42,326 nt of DNA from Actinomycetota bacterium (GTDB lineage Bacteria; Actinomycetota; Actinomycetes; Mycobacteriales; HKI-0501). The notes under the pieces were generated by a model, which searched no databases, was not told the origin of the DNA, and saw only the letters and a program-made list of their open reading frames with translations. This document shows positions 24,908-38,860 of the stretch, piece by piece (the first letter of the stretch is position 1; each line of letters opens with the position of its first letter). The stretch lies in NCBI GenBank assembly GCA_030840805.1, contig JAVEDU010000032.1:1-42326 (forward strand). Direction: 5' to 3'. Made by a program: the position numbers and the translations under genes.

Positions 24908-25141
24908 GACTCGCACCCTCTCTCGCGCACCGGCCCCGGGAACTCCGTTGTCGCCGATCGACCGGCACTGTCGGCAGTCTAGGGGCGCCGCCGCGGCATG
25001 CGACGGTGTCAGGTATCCGCTCCAATCCCCCGCCGGACCCTCAGGAGGCGCTCAATTCTTCTTACGGGGAGGCGCCGGGGCGCTAGCTTTCCCTCACCAC
25101 ACCCGGGCGGCCGAGCATCTTCTTCCACCGAAGGAGTTCTC

Positions 25142-25483
25142 ATGGCAACGACCACGACACCCCGCATCCCCGTCGGCTGGCTGGCGACCACCACCGGCGG
25201 CGTCGCGCTCGTGTTCGCGGGCGGGTACCTCACGGCGGGCGGCCATCGGTACGGCCTCGTGCTGATCGCCGTCGCGGCGGCCGGTGTCCTGGTCGCCCGG
25301 GTCGCCTCGCTCCGGGCCCGGCGCCGGTACCGCACCGCGGTGGCCGTGCACGTGCCCCGGCAGCGGACCGGCCCGACGAACACCCGACGGGGCCAGACCG
25401 TCACGCCCGGGCGGGACCGCGGCGAGCAGCGGGCGATCCGCGGCACCGCTCGCCCGCTGCACGACCGCTCGGGCGTCGGCTGA
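25142..25483 (+). CDS. Small membrane protein, unknown function
   Basis: A 113-residue protein with two adjacent hydrophobic helices (about 12-31, WLATTTGGVALVFAGGYLTA, and 38-55, LVLIAVAAAGVLVARV) followed by a basic, Arg-rich cytoplasmic tail. AAGGAG lies five bases before the ATG. No family recognised. It diverges from ald and precedes another plus-strand membrane protein by 81 bases. Confidence 0.7.
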   Translation: MATTTTPRIPVGWLATTTGGVALVFAGGYLTAGGHRYGLVLIAVAAAGVLVARVASLRARRRYRTAVAVHVPRQRTGPTNTRRGQTVTPGRDRGEQRAIRGTARPLHDRSGVG

Positions 25484-25564
25484 TCCGGGCGTGCCGGAAC
25501 GCCGCCGAACCGGCAGGGTGATCCTCCGGCGTCCGGCCACGGGCGCCGCCGACGGAGGTGACCC

Positions 25565-26176
25565 GTGAAGCTGTATGCCGACCGGCCCCGCCGCATCCTG
25601 GCCCAGCTGCTGGGAGATCTCGCGGCGCTCGGCTGGACCGTCCTGTGGGTACGCCTCGGGGTCGCGGTCCACGACGCCGTCCTCGCCCTGGCCGTCCCCG
25701 GCCGCAAGCTGGCGGACGCCGGGGGCGCACTGGAGCGGAACCTGCGATCGGCCGGGGAGACGGCGTCCGGCGTGCCGGTGGTCGGCGACGAGCTGCGCGG
25801 GCCGTTCGACGCGGCGGCCGGGGCGGGGGGCTCGCTCGCCGAGGCCGGCCGGGACCAGCAGGCCCTGGTCGGCGACCTGGCCCCGCTGCTCACCGCCCTC
25901 ACGGTGGTCGTGCCACTCACGCTGGCGCTGTGGTGGCTGGCCCGGCGGGTCCGGTGGGTCCGAGAGGCCACCGCGGCGCGCACCCTGCTCGCCGGGGGAG
26001 CCGATGCGACGCTGTTCGCGCTCCGGGCACTGGCCGCCCAGCCCCTCCCCCGGCTGCGGAAGGTCGCCGCGGACCCCTGGGCCGGCTGGCGGGACGGCGA
26101 CCCGGAGGTCGTCGCCGCGCTGGCGGCGCTGGAACTGGGCGGCCTCGGGATCCGCCCGCGTCCCCCATCCCGTTGA
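25565..26176 (+). CDS. Membrane protein, unknown function
   Basis: A 203-residue protein. Hydrophobic segments lie at about 20-45 and 113-128 (LLTALTVVVPLTLALWWLA), with an extracytoplasmic Gly/Ala-rich helical loop between and a C-terminal cytoplasmic domain. GGAGG lies five bases before the GTG. The stop codon TGA is supplied by the first bases of the downstream palindrome at 26171. Similar two-helix proteins occur widely in Pseudonocardiales without assigned function. Confidence 0.7.
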   Translation: MKLYADRPRRILAQLLGDLAALGWTVLWVRLGVAVHDAVLALAVPGRKLADAGGALERNLRSAGETASGVPVVGDELRGPFDAAAGAGGSLAEAGRDQQALVGDLAPLLTALTVVVPLTLALWWLARRVRWVREATAARTLLAGGADATLFALRALAAQPLPRLRKVAADPWAGWRDGDPEVVAALAALELGGLGIRPRPPSR

Positions 26177-26233
26177 TCATGGGCTTTGCGACAGACACGC
26201 CGGCGTGTCCTGTCGCAAAGCCCATGATCAACG
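26171..26233. repeat. 63-bp near-perfect palindrome between convergent genes
   Basis: Perfect 24-base arms (26171-26194 and 26210-26233) begin CGTTGATCATGGGCTTTGCG and flank a centre ACACGCCGGCGTGT that is itself a perfect 14-base palindrome. One unpaired C (26209) is the only asymmetry. The site lies between convergent membrane-protein and Nudix genes, so it can act as a bidirectional terminator. Its length, symmetry and lower GC than flanks suggest a dispersed REP-like or small non-autonomous element. Confidence 0.9.
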
Positions 26234-26248
26234 CGGGGAAGATGCCGG

Positions 26249-30814
<4,566 letters not shown>

Positions 30815-30816
30815 GG

Positions 30817-33036
30817 TCAGGGCGTCCGTTCCGTGACGGGCTCGCGTCCGGGGTCCGGTTCGGGGTCGGCAGCCGGTACGGCCTCGGCGTCGACGGGGTC
30901 GGTGGGCGGGAGGTACAGCACCGCGGCGGGGCGCCGCACCGTCTCGCCGGGACGGCCGTGCGCCGCGACGCGCATGGCCACGGCGATCGCGAGCGGCACG
31001 GCCACCGCGGCGGCGAACGCCGGGACCGCGATCCCGGAGTCGTTCAGCGCGAACCCCAGCACGGCCGCCACGGTCGTACCGGCGAACCCGGCGCGCACGC
31101 CCGGGTACAGCGCGAACACCCGGCGCAGGCCGCCGACCGGCCGCAGCAGCACGAGCCCGAACAGCAGGACGGCTCCCAGGACGAGGAGGGTCAGCGGGCT
31201 GTTCACCAGCAGCGTCAGGTTGGCCTCGAGCTTGCGGCCGATCACGGTGGATGCGGTGCCGTCCCGCAGCTGGTCCACGAACCGGGCGAGGTGCGTGCGC
31301 TCCGCCTCCGGCCGGCTCAGGTCGTACGCCGCGAAGGCGACCACGGCGAGTCCGGCCACGCCCATCGCGACGAGGAGACGCCCGACCGAGAGCCGGATGT
31401 CGGCCACCCGCATCGTCGCGACGACGACCGCGGCGGCCAGCGAGATGAGCCCCCCGACGTCGCTCCCCCAGGCCGGCGAGCCGACGAGGACCACCGCGAC
31501 GACGCCCACGACGACGACGAGCAGCGGCCGGCGCTCCCGGCGTACCGCCTGCGCGACGCAGCCGGCCGCGATGAGCACCGACGCCGCGAACACAGCGAAC
31601 GGGATGTTGCCGAAGCCGGTGAACCGTCCGGCCACGAGCGGGGAGTAGCCGGGCAGCGACCCGAACTCCAGGTGCGAGCCGGTCAGCACGTCCACGGCGA
31701 GCACCACGGCCCCGAACGTCGAGACCACCCCGATCGGGCCGATCGAGGAGCGGCGCCACGGACCGAAGACCGCGAACGCGACGACCGCGGCGGTGACGAC
31801 CGCCACGAGGGCGAGGAGGACCACCGCGGGCGCCGGGGTGCGCCACCACGGGACGACCTGGGCCAGCAGCGAGGCGGGCACCGCGGTGGCGACCGCGAGG
31901 GCCAGCACCTCGACGACCCGGCCCTGGACGGCCGGCCCGTTCCGGGGCGAACGCAGTCCGCCGGTACGCCGCCACGCCCGGGTGAACGACCACGCGGCGA
32001 CCCCGAACAGGGCCAGCCCGCCGAGCACGATCAGCAGGAAGTACGGACCGACCAGCGGGCGCTGCACGGCCGCGGCGCGGTCGGCATCCACCAGCCGCCG
32101 GATCGCGGCGGCCGTACCGTCGCCACGGGCGGTGTCCATCTGCACGGGTCGGCCGACGACGCTGTCCGGGGCGGTGCCGCCGGCCGCGGCGAGCACGGTG
32201 GGCGCGATGTCGATGAGCTGGACGAAGCCGGTGCGCCGGGTGCTGGCCGAGCCGAGCCAGCCGCGGCCGTAGCCGGGGCCGGCCGCCAGCGCGACGTGCA
32301 GCCGGGGCGGGCCGGCCGGGTCGGCGGTCCCCACCACGAGCAGCAGCGAACCGTCCTCCCGGGCATCGTCGACGCGGCCGACCAGCGCGTCCGCGGCCGC
32401 GACGGCGGTCTCACGGTCCACCGAGGTGACGGTGGGGCCGGCCAGCACGCCGACCGAGCACACCTGGAGCTCGGCGGCCGGGTCGGCGGGCAGGGCCGGG
32501 AGGTAGTGGTCGAGCTGGCCACCGGACCGCGCACCGGCGGGTGCGGCGGCGGCCCCGACCGTGGTGGTGCAGCGCAACGCATCGGCCAGCGACCCCGGCC
32601 GGGCGTCGAACTCGAGGGCGCGGTTCTGCTCGACCAGGTCGTGCTGCGCGGCGTAGTGGCCGCTGCCGTCCGTCCGGGCCCGGACGGCCGACGCCGGGAC
32701 GTCGGGCGGGCAGCCGACGGCGCCCGGGACATGACCCGGGCCGCGGGCCCGGTTCCCGGCACCGAGGGTGGCCCACCCGTCGCCGGGGCAGGTCGAGGCC
32801 TGGGCCGCCCGCACCGACAGCGCGCCGATGCTGCCGCGGTCGGCGAGCGCCCACAGGTGGGGCGTCCGGTGCGGGTCGACGTCGTCCCACCGGAGACCGG
32901 GTACGCCGACGACGAGCACCTGACCGGCCGGCAGCGGCCCGGTCGGGGCGGCGGACGCCGCGGCCGGGACCAGCAGCCCGGCCCCGACGGCCGCCAGCAG
33001 GACGGCGACGAGGAGGCGGGCGGTTCGGGAGATCAC
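30817..33036 (-). CDS. Polytopic membrane protein with alkaline-phosphatase-like ectodomain (paralogue 1)
   Basis: A 739-residue protein of the same architecture as the next gene: signal helix, ectodomain with VLVVGVPGLRWDDVDPHRTPHL, TCPGDGWATLGAG, STRRTGFVQLIDIAPTVLA, then about ten membrane helices with GYSPLVAGRFTGFGNIPFAV. Tandem duplication is clear from this shared order. GTG 33036 overlaps the stop of the glycosyltransferase gene (GTGA) and its own stop is two bases before the next ATG. It belongs to an envelope-related operon with MurJ-like and GT genes. Confidence 0.8.
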   Translation of the reverse strand: MISRTARLLVAVLLAAVGAGLLVPAAASAAPTGPLPAGQVLVVGVPGLRWDDVDPHRTPHLWALADRGSIGALSVRAAQASTCPGDGWATLGAGNRARGPGHVPGAVGCPPDVPASAVRARTDGSGHYAAQHDLVEQNRALEFDARPGSLADALRCTTTVGAAAAPAGARSGGQLDHYLPALPADPAAELQVCSVGVLAGPTVTSVDRETAVAAADALVGRVDDAREDGSLLLVVGTADPAGPPRLHVALAAGPGYGRGWLGSASTRRTGFVQLIDIAPTVLAAAGGTAPDSVVGRPVQMDTARGDGTAAAIRRLVDADRAAAVQRPLVGPYFLLIVLGGLALFGVAAWSFTRAWRRTGGLRSPRNGPAVQGRVVEVLALAVATAVPASLLAQVVPWWRTPAPAVVLLALVAVVTAAVVAFAVFGPWRRSSIGPIGVVSTFGAVVLAVDVLTGSHLEFGSLPGYSPLVAGRFTGFGNIPFAVFAASVLIAAGCVAQAVRRERRPLLVVVVGVVAVVLVGSPAWGSDVGGLISLAAAVVVATMRVADIRLSVGRLLVAMGVAGLAVVAFAAYDLSRPEAERTHLARFVDQLRDGTASTVIGRKLEANLTLLVNSPLTLLVLGAVLLFGLVLLRPVGGLRRVFALYPGVRAGFAGTTVAAVLGFALNDSGIAVPAFAAAVAVPLAIAVAMRVAAHGRPGETVRRPAAVLYLPPTDPVDAEAVPAADPEPDPGREPVTERTP

Positions 33037-34151
33037 GGCCCGACCAGCTCCGCGTACACGGCCCGCACCTGGTCGAGGGTGTCCTGCGGCGTCGGCCAGC
33101 TCGCCGCGACGGCCCGGCCCCGCGACGCGAGCGCCTCGGCGTGGCCGGGGTCGTCGAGGACCCGCTCGACCGCGGTGGTCACCGCGGCCACATCGCCCGG
33201 CGGTACGAGGACGGCGCCGTCCCGGACCAGGCCCGGCAGACCGCCGACCGCGGTGACGACCAGCGGCCGGCCGGCCTTCATCGCCTCCTGGGCGAACAGC
33301 TGGCGGGCCTCCCACCTGCTCGTCACGACGGCCACGTCGCACGCGGCGAGGAGGTCCGCCACGTCGTCACGGTGACCGAGCAGCCGGACGGGCGCACCGG
33401 TCCGTTCGATCTGCGCCCGCAGGTCCGCCTCGGCGGGGCCGGAACCGGCGACGGCGACGAGCGGCCGCGGCTCCCGGCCCGACCACCGCGCCGCGGCGTC
33501 GACGAGCACGTCGAGCGACTTCTGCGGGTGCAGCCGCGCCACGGCGAGCACCAGGGGCCGGCCGTCGACGCCCAGCTCGGCGCGGACGGCGGCCGCGTCG
33601 CGCCGGGGCGCCGGGAGCGCGGGCGCGGCGACGGGGGCCATCCGGGCGTCCCGGCCACCGAGGGCCAGCACCCGGTCGACCAGGTCGTCCGAGGCGCACA
33701 GCGTGAGATCGGCCGAGCGGGCCACGACGCGCTCCAGGGCGGCCAGGACCTTGGCCTTGGCTCCCTCGGCCAGAACGGCGTTGTGCCAGGTCACCACGAG
33801 CGGCGGGGCCACCACGAGCGGCCGGGACAGGGTGCGGACGGCGAGGGCGGCCACCAGCCCCGCGCGGAGGCCGTGGGCGTGGACGACCTGCGCGCCGCGG
33901 GCCGCCCGGCGTACCGCGGCGATCGCACGGGCGTCCCAGACCGGGTGTGGGCTCGGCGGGATCTCGGCGGCGGTGAACCGGGCGCCGACGGCGGTGAAGC
34001 CGAACAGGTCCTCGGTGGCGGCCGGGCCGCAGACCACGACCCGCATCCCGGACTCCACCAGTCCGGCCGCGAGCGCCCGGACGTGCTGACCCACACCGCC
34101 GGTGCTCGAGGCGAGCACGAGGAGCACCCTGCGGGGATCCGACTCAGGCAC
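33033..34151 (-). CDS. GT4-family glycosyltransferase
   Basis: A 372-residue GT-B enzyme: N-terminal acceptor domain starts RRVLLVLASSTGGVGQHVRALAAGL, a linker with VVHAHGLRAGLVAA, and a C-terminal donor domain with VLAVARLHPQKSLDVL, GSGPAEADLRAQI, LLGHRDDVADLLAACDV and EARQLFAQEAMKAGRPLV (the E-x7-E motif region). GTG 34151 follows AAGGA and overlaps the end of the MurJ-like gene by eight bases. It probably uses a nucleotide sugar to build an envelope glycan. Confidence 0.88.
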   Translation of the reverse strand: MPESDPRRVLLVLASSTGGVGQHVRALAAGLVESGMRVVVCGPAATEDLFGFTAVGARFTAAEIPPSPHPVWDARAIAAVRRAARGAQVVHAHGLRAGLVAALAVRTLSRPLVVAPPLVVTWHNAVLAEGAKAKVLAALERVVARSADLTLCASDDLVDRVLALGGRDARMAPVAAPALPAPRRDAAAVRAELGVDGRPLVLAVARLHPQKSLDVLVDAAARWSGREPRPLVAVAGSGPAEADLRAQIERTGAPVRLLGHRDDVADLLAACDVAVVTSRWEARQLFAQEAMKAGRPLVVTAVGGLPGLVRDGAVLVPPGDVAAVTTAVERVLDDPGHAEALASRGRAVAASWPTPQDTLDQVRAVYAELVGP

Positions 34152-35790
34152 CTGCGGTCCTTCCCTTGTCCCTGACGCGGCGGAGCCGGGACGTGACGAC
34201 CCGGAGGTCCTCACGGGCTCCGAGCGCCACGACCGCCGCGAACACGACGAGCACCACCGTCGAGGAGAGCATGCCCTGTCCGAGCCCCGTGCCGAAGCCC
34301 GGCCCCCAGTCCAGACCGGCCACGACGCGCCCCGCCACGGCCGACGTGACGGCCGCCACCAGTCCCACCGCGCACGTCCGCCCGAGCCCGGTGAGCGCCC
34401 CCGCCCCGGCACGCCGGACGGTGACCGCGACCAGCAGGACCCCCGCCAGCGTCATGCCGATCGAGTTCCCCCAGGCCAGCGCCGACACCCGGTCCGCGGG
34501 CGGCAGCGTGGCGGCGAGACCGAGATCGGCCCCGACCACGACGAGCCAGCCCGCGACGGTCGCCACGGTGGCGGCACGGCTGGCGCCCGACGCGAACAGC
34601 GCGCGGGTGAGCAACGCGACCAGGCCATAGCCGAGCAGGCCCGGTGCGAACGCGACGAGGGCGTCGGCCAGCACGTCCGGGCGCACCGTGCCGGCCGACC
34701 GCGACAGGAACATCGCCGCCACCGGGGCCGCGGTCGCGATCAGCACCGCGGTGCCGAACAGGCTCAGCAGCACGACGGCCCGCAGCGCGGGCGACAGCGC
34801 GGCGGCGTAGCCGGGCCGGTCCCCCTGGTCCGCCGCGGCGGCGAGGCGCGGGAACACGGCGGTCGCGATCGGCACCGCGAGCACCGCCCACGGCAGCAGG
34901 TACACCGTCTGTGCGTACAGCAGGGTCGTGTTGTACCCGGCGGGCACGCCGTCGTTGGACAGGTGCAGCGCCACGGCGACCGCCGCCTGCTGGGCGAGCA
35001 GCACCCCGACGCCCGCCGCCGCGAGTGCCCGGACCCGGCCGGTGAGCTCCGCGTCGAAGCGCAGCCGCGGGCGCAGCCGCAGCCCGGTGGGACGCAGCCA
35101 CAGCACCAGCGGCAGGGTCAGCGCGACCACGCCGAGCGTGGTCCCCACCGACAGCGCCGCCTCCTCCGCCCCGGTGAGCCGGCCCAGCTCGCCGCGGTGC
35201 CCCACCGCGAGGAGGGCGTACAGCAGGTAGGCCCCGATCACGACCAGGCTGGACAGCAGCGGCGCCAGCGCGGGCCCGGCGAACCGCCGGTGCGCCTGGA
35301 GGACGCCGGTGAGCACGATCCCCACGCCGTACAGCACGATCTGCGGCGCGAACACCCGGAGCATCGACGCGGCGACCTCGACCGCGCCGGTGCAGCCCTT
35401 GTCGCCGAGGGCCGCCGACGCCAGCGGACCGGCGGCGAGCGCGACGACCACGGCGAGCGGCACGAGCAGCAGGACCACCCAGGTGAGCAGCGCCCCGGCG
35501 GTGCGCTCGGCCCGCGCGGCGCCGGCCGCAGTGCCCGCCGCGAGGTCACCGGCCAGCAGCGGTACCACCGCGCTCGCCAGGACCCCACCCGCGACGATCT
35601 CGAAGATGATGTTCGGCACGGTGTTGGCCGACTGGTACACGTCCGACAGGCAGTTCGCGCCGTCGAGGGCGTACGAGAAGACCAGGATCCGCCCGAACCC
35701 GGTGACCCGGGCCAGCACGGTCAGCCCCGCGATCAGCGCGGCCCCGGCCAGGAAGCCGGCGACGGCCGGCCGGCGGCCGACGGCGGTCAC
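34144..35790 (-). CDS. MurJ/MviN-type lipid II flippase family protein
   Basis: A 548-residue polytopic protein of the MOP exporter superfamily with about 14 membrane helices. The N-terminus reads LTVLARVTGFGRILVFSYALDG and SANTVPNIIFEIVAGGVLASAVVPL, typical of MurJ-like proteins. GTG 35790 overlaps the stop of the MraY-like gene (GTGA). Because a canonical murJ is usually near the origin in actinobacteria, this copy may export a different undecaprenyl-linked glycan, together with the adjacent transferases. Confidence 0.88.
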   Translation of the reverse strand: MTAVGRRPAVAGFLAGAALIAGLTVLARVTGFGRILVFSYALDGANCLSDVYQSANTVPNIIFEIVAGGVLASAVVPLLAGDLAAGTAAGAARAERTAGALLTWVVLLLVPLAVVVALAAGPLASAALGDKGCTGAVEVAASMLRVFAPQIVLYGVGIVLTGVLQAHRRFAGPALAPLLSSLVVIGAYLLYALLAVGHRGELGRLTGAEEAALSVGTTLGVVALTLPLVLWLRPTGLRLRPRLRFDAELTGRVRALAAAGVGVLLAQQAAVAVALHLSNDGVPAGYNTTLLYAQTVYLLPWAVLAVPIATAVFPRLAAAADQGDRPGYAAALSPALRAVVLLSLFGTAVLIATAAPVAAMFLSRSAGTVRPDVLADALVAFAPGLLGYGLVALLTRALFASGASRAATVATVAGWLVVVGADLGLAATLPPADRVSALAWGNSIGMTLAGVLLVAVTVRRAGAGALTGLGRTCAVGLVAAVTSAVAGRVVAGLDWGPGFGTGLGQGMLSSTVVLVVFAAVVALGAREDLRVVTSRLRRVRDKGRTAGA

Positions 35791-36671
35791 GTCCGGTCCG
35801 GGACCGCCGGCCGGACGCTCGGGTCGCCCACCGGCCGCCGGCCCAGCCGGTCGAACTCCCGGAGCCCCGGCGTCGCCTCGATCACGCGGGTGAAGCTGAC
35901 CCGCTCGCTGGCACCGGTCAGCGCGACGAGCGCGCCCAGCGCCGCCCAGCGCCCGGCCGGCCCCAGCCGCGTGGCGAGGCCGAGCCCCAGCAGGGCGCCG
36001 AGCGCGTTGGCCCCGGCGTCGCCGAGCATCACCGACTCCGCGAGGTCCTCGGGGAGCACCCCGGCGGCGGCACCGAGCGGCCCGGCGACGAGATCGCCCG
36101 CGCCGCCGGTCAGCAGCGGCGCGCCGAGCACGACGGCGGCCTTCACGGCGCGGCCGGGCCGCAGGTCGAGCAGGTTCAGCAGGTTCGCGGTGCCCGCGAC
36201 GAGGCCGCCCACGACGGCGGTGTCCACCGTGGTCCGCAACGGCCGGCCCGGAGTGCGGCTCAGCAGGGCGCCCACCGCGAGCCCGGCGGCGCCGATGCCG
36301 GCGACCTTCACGGCCCCGGCGCTCACCCGGCCGGACGCCAGCGCCCGGAGGTGACCCCGGAAACCCTTGTCCGCGCGCTGCTCGGGTCGCGACCCGGCGA
36401 TGTCGTCGTACAGCCCGAGCACGCCCGCGCCGAGTCCGGCGACGAGGGCCGCCGCCCGCAGGCGCGGGGTACCGGCGCCCGCGGCCGCCGACGCGGTGGC
36501 CGCGAGGGCCACCACCGGCCCGGCGACCAGGCTGACCGGCTCACCCCGGTGGTTGGTGCGGTCGAGCCCGGCCCGCGTGGCCGGCGGCAGCGAGCCCGCC
36601 GCGCGCAGCAGTCCGCGCGACGCCGCCGCGCCCGCCCCGGCGAGCGCGAGTCGCCGGAACAGCGGGCTCAC
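35787..36671 (-). CDS. MraY/WecA-like phosphoglycosyl transferase homologue
   Basis: A 294-residue, mostly hydrophobic protein. Motifs of the polyprenyl-phosphate GlcNAc/MurNAc transferases are recognisable: LDRTNHRGEPVSLVAGP (36-52), LYDDIAG with D89-D90, NLLNLLDLRPGRAVK (163-177) replacing the NxxDGxDGL loop, and MLGDAGANALGALLG (215-229) in the GDxGS place. These changes suggest a divergent substrate range or altered catalysis. GTG 36671 overlaps the mctB/steB stop (GTGA). With the MurJ-like and GT4 genes it could form a lipid-linked oligosaccharide assembly set. Confidence 0.82.
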   Translation of the reverse strand: MSPLFRRLALAGAGAAASRGLLRAAGSLPPATRAGLDRTNHRGEPVSLVAGPVVALAATASAAAGAGTPRLRAAALVAGLGAGVLGLYDDIAGSRPEQRADKGFRGHLRALASGRVSAGAVKVAGIGAAGLAVGALLSRTPGRPLRTTVDTAVVGGLVAGTANLLNLLDLRPGRAVKAAVVLGAPLLTGGAGDLVAGPLGAAAGVLPEDLAESVMLGDAGANALGALLGLGLATRLGPAGRWAALGALVALTGASERVSFTRVIEATPGLREFDRLGRRPVGDPSVRPAVPDRT

Positions 36672-37606
36672 TTCGCGGCGGGCTTCGCCAGGGACGGGAC
36701 CGGGGCGGTCGCGCCGTCACCGGCGCCGTACTGCCCCGCCTTGCCGGCGAACCGCTCGGCCACCGCCATCGCCGCGGCGAGCTGGCCCTCCGCGGACCCG
36801 GCGGTGTCCACCGTGGAGATCTTCGTCGCGAGCGTGTCGTCACCGCGGACCGCCGCGACGACGTTGCCGCCGCCGGCCACGGTGGGCCCCGCGAGCACCG
36901 CGCGGTCGAACGAGGCGGCGAACTGGGTGACGATCAGGTCGATGTTGGCGTTGCGGCGGTCGGCATCCCGGCCGGTGATCGGGATACCGGCGACGAACAC
37001 CACCGCGTCCGCCGGGCCGACCTTCGCGGACGCGTCGACGAACTTCAGCCCACCGAACCCGGAGACCAGCGAGGTGCGGGCGGCGTCGGAGACGTTGGCC
37101 TTGCCGGTGGCGAACACCCGGCCGAACAGGGCGCTCGCGGTCTCCACGCCGTCGTTGTTCGTCGGCAGCGCGGACACCCCGGGGGGCGTCAGCCGCGTCG
37201 CGAGGTCGAGGGCGTCGTCGTTCCGGGTCGGGTCGACGATCTCCGCGGTGAACCCGAGCGTCCCGGTGACCGTGGCACCGGCGGCCTCCAGCATGTTCTG
37301 CACGCCCTGCGGGTTCTCGGACCCGGCGCCGGGAAGCGTGACGAGCAGGACCCGCTTGCCGGTCAGCGTGCCCGCCAGCATGGTCGGCGCGACCTGCTTC
37401 ACGAACGCGTCGCGGCCCTGCACCTGCTTGTCGAGGTCGCTCACCTGGCCGCGCAGCTGGTTGTTCGCCGCGCGCAGGTCGGTGACCCGGCTGTTGAGGT
37501 CGTTCGCCACCGGGCCGTTCAGCGCGGCGGTCCCCAGGACCAGCCCGATCGCCAGGGCCAGGAACACCGAGGTGATGGAGACGACGTGGTACCGGAAATT
37601 GATCAC
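36668..37606 (-). CDS. mctB: MctB/SteB-family membrane-anchored protein
   Basis: A 312-residue protein with the hallmark N-terminus VINFRYHVVSITSVFLALAIG (in pieces: INFRYHVVSI, then a single membrane helix), a coiled coil (about 35-70, NSRVTDLRAANNQLRGQVSDLDKQ region) and an extracytoplasmic Rossmann-like domain. The M. tuberculosis homologue Rv1698 is linked to copper tolerance, and the Corynebacterium homologue SteB works with SteA in cell separation. GTG 37606 overlaps the steA stop (GTGA), which fits a SteA-SteB complex. Confidence 0.9.
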   Translation of the reverse strand: MINFRYHVVSITSVFLALAIGLVLGTAALNGPVANDLNSRVTDLRAANNQLRGQVSDLDKQVQGRDAFVKQVAPTMLAGTLTGKRVLLVTLPGAGSENPQGVQNMLEAAGATVTGTLGFTAEIVDPTRNDDALDLATRLTPPGVSALPTNNDGVETASALFGRVFATGKANVSDAARTSLVSGFGGLKFVDASAKVGPADAVVFVAGIPITGRDADRRNANIDLIVTQFAASFDRAVLAGPTVAGGGNVVAAVRGDDTLATKISTVDTAGSAEGQLAAAMAVAERFAGKAGQYGAGDGATAPVPSLAKPAAK

Positions 37607-38787
37607 GAAAACAGCCTCTGCAGTTGGAAGAGGATGCTGTCCCACTGCTCGGCCAGCACCTCGACGTACGAACGGCCGACCGTCGAGACGGCCATCGCCG
37701 CCGCCATCGCGAGCAGGGCGGCGAGGACCAGGAAGAACACGGACGCGCCGGAGATGCCCTGCCGGTACAGCCGGCTCACACCCTTCGCGTCGACGAGCTT
37801 GCTGCCGACGCGGAGCCGGGTCAGGAACGTGGACGCCATGCCGGCCCGGCCCTTGTCCAGGAACTCGACCATCGTCGCGTGCGTGCCGACGGCCACGATC
37901 AGGGTCGCGCCCCGCTCGTCCGCGAGCAGCATCGCGATGTCCTCGCTGGTCGCCGCGGCCGGGAACGTGATCGCCTGGACGCCCAGGTCCTCGACCCGCT
38001 TGAGTCCGGGGGCACGGCCGTCCGGGTACGCGTGGACGACGATCTCCGCGCCGCACTTGAGCACGGCGTCGGACACGGAGTCCATGTCGCCGATGATCAG
38101 GTCGGGCGTGTAGCCGTACTCGACGAGCGCATCGGCGCCGCCGTCGACGCCGATGAGCACCGGGCGGAACTCGCGGATGTAGCTGCCCAGCACCTCGAGG
38201 TCGGCCTTGTAGTCGTAGCCGCGCACCACGATCAGGCAGTGCCGGCCGTCGATCTTGGTGCGCACCTCGGGGACGCCGACGCCGTCGAGCAGGAGATCGC
38301 GCTCCCGCTTCATGTACTCCATCGTGTTGGCGGCGAACGCCTCCAGCTGCACCGACAGCCCGGCCTTGGCCTCGGCCATCGCGGCGGCGACCGTCTCGGC
38401 GTCCTGCCGCACACCGGTGGCGACGAGCTCGTCCCCGGCGTACAGCTCGTGACCGTCGAGCCGCAGTTGCTGGCCCTCGCGGAGCTGGTCGAAGACCTGC
38501 TCCCCCACGGCGTCGAGCAGCGGGATCCCCGCGGCCACGAGCACCTCGGGGCCGAGGTTCGGGTACCGGCCCGAGATGCTCGGTGCCGCGTTCACGATGG
38601 CGGAGACCCCGGACGCGACGAGCGCGTCGGCGGCGACGCGGTCGAGGTCGACGTGGTCGATGATCGCGATGTCGCCGCTCTTCAACCGCTTCGTGAGTCG
38701 TTTGGTACGGCGGTCCAGGCGGGCGATGCCGTTCACACCGGAGAGCCCTGGGGCGGTCCGGCTACGGCGCAAGGTTGGCAGACGCAT
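37603..38787 (-). CDS. steA: SteA-like septation protein
   Basis: A 394-residue protein. The C-terminal half carries a thiamine-pyrophosphokinase-like fold (VLIGVDGGADALVEYGYTPD and LIIGDMDSVSD), then one membrane helix (about 355-376, ASVFFLVLAALLAMAAAMAV) and a short extracytoplasmic tail. In Corynebacterium, SteA with SteB affects daughter-cell separation. ATG 38787 follows AGGATGG. Corresponds to Rv1697. Coupled to mctB/steB by a GTGA overlap. Confidence 0.9.
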   Translation of the reverse strand: MRLPTLRRSRTAPGLSGVNGIARLDRRTKRLTKRLKSGDIAIIDHVDLDRVAADALVASGVSAIVNAAPSISGRYPNLGPEVLVAAGIPLLDAVGEQVFDQLREGQQLRLDGHELYAGDELVATGVRQDAETVAAAMAEAKAGLSVQLEAFAANTMEYMKRERDLLLDGVGVPEVRTKIDGRHCLIVVRGYDYKADLEVLGSYIREFRPVLIGVDGGADALVEYGYTPDLIIGDMDSVSDAVLKCGAEIVVHAYPDGRAPGLKRVEDLGVQAITFPAAATSEDIAMLLADERGATLIVAVGTHATMVEFLDKGRAGMASTFLTRLRVGSKLVDAKGVSRLYRQGISGASVFFLVLAALLAMAAAMAVSTVGRSYVEVLAEQWDSILFQLQRLFS

Positions 38788-38860
38788 TGCCGACCATCCT
38801 CGCATCCCGAGGCACCACCTCGTGTGCACGACACCCCGTGGGCATCGCCACACCCCGCGG

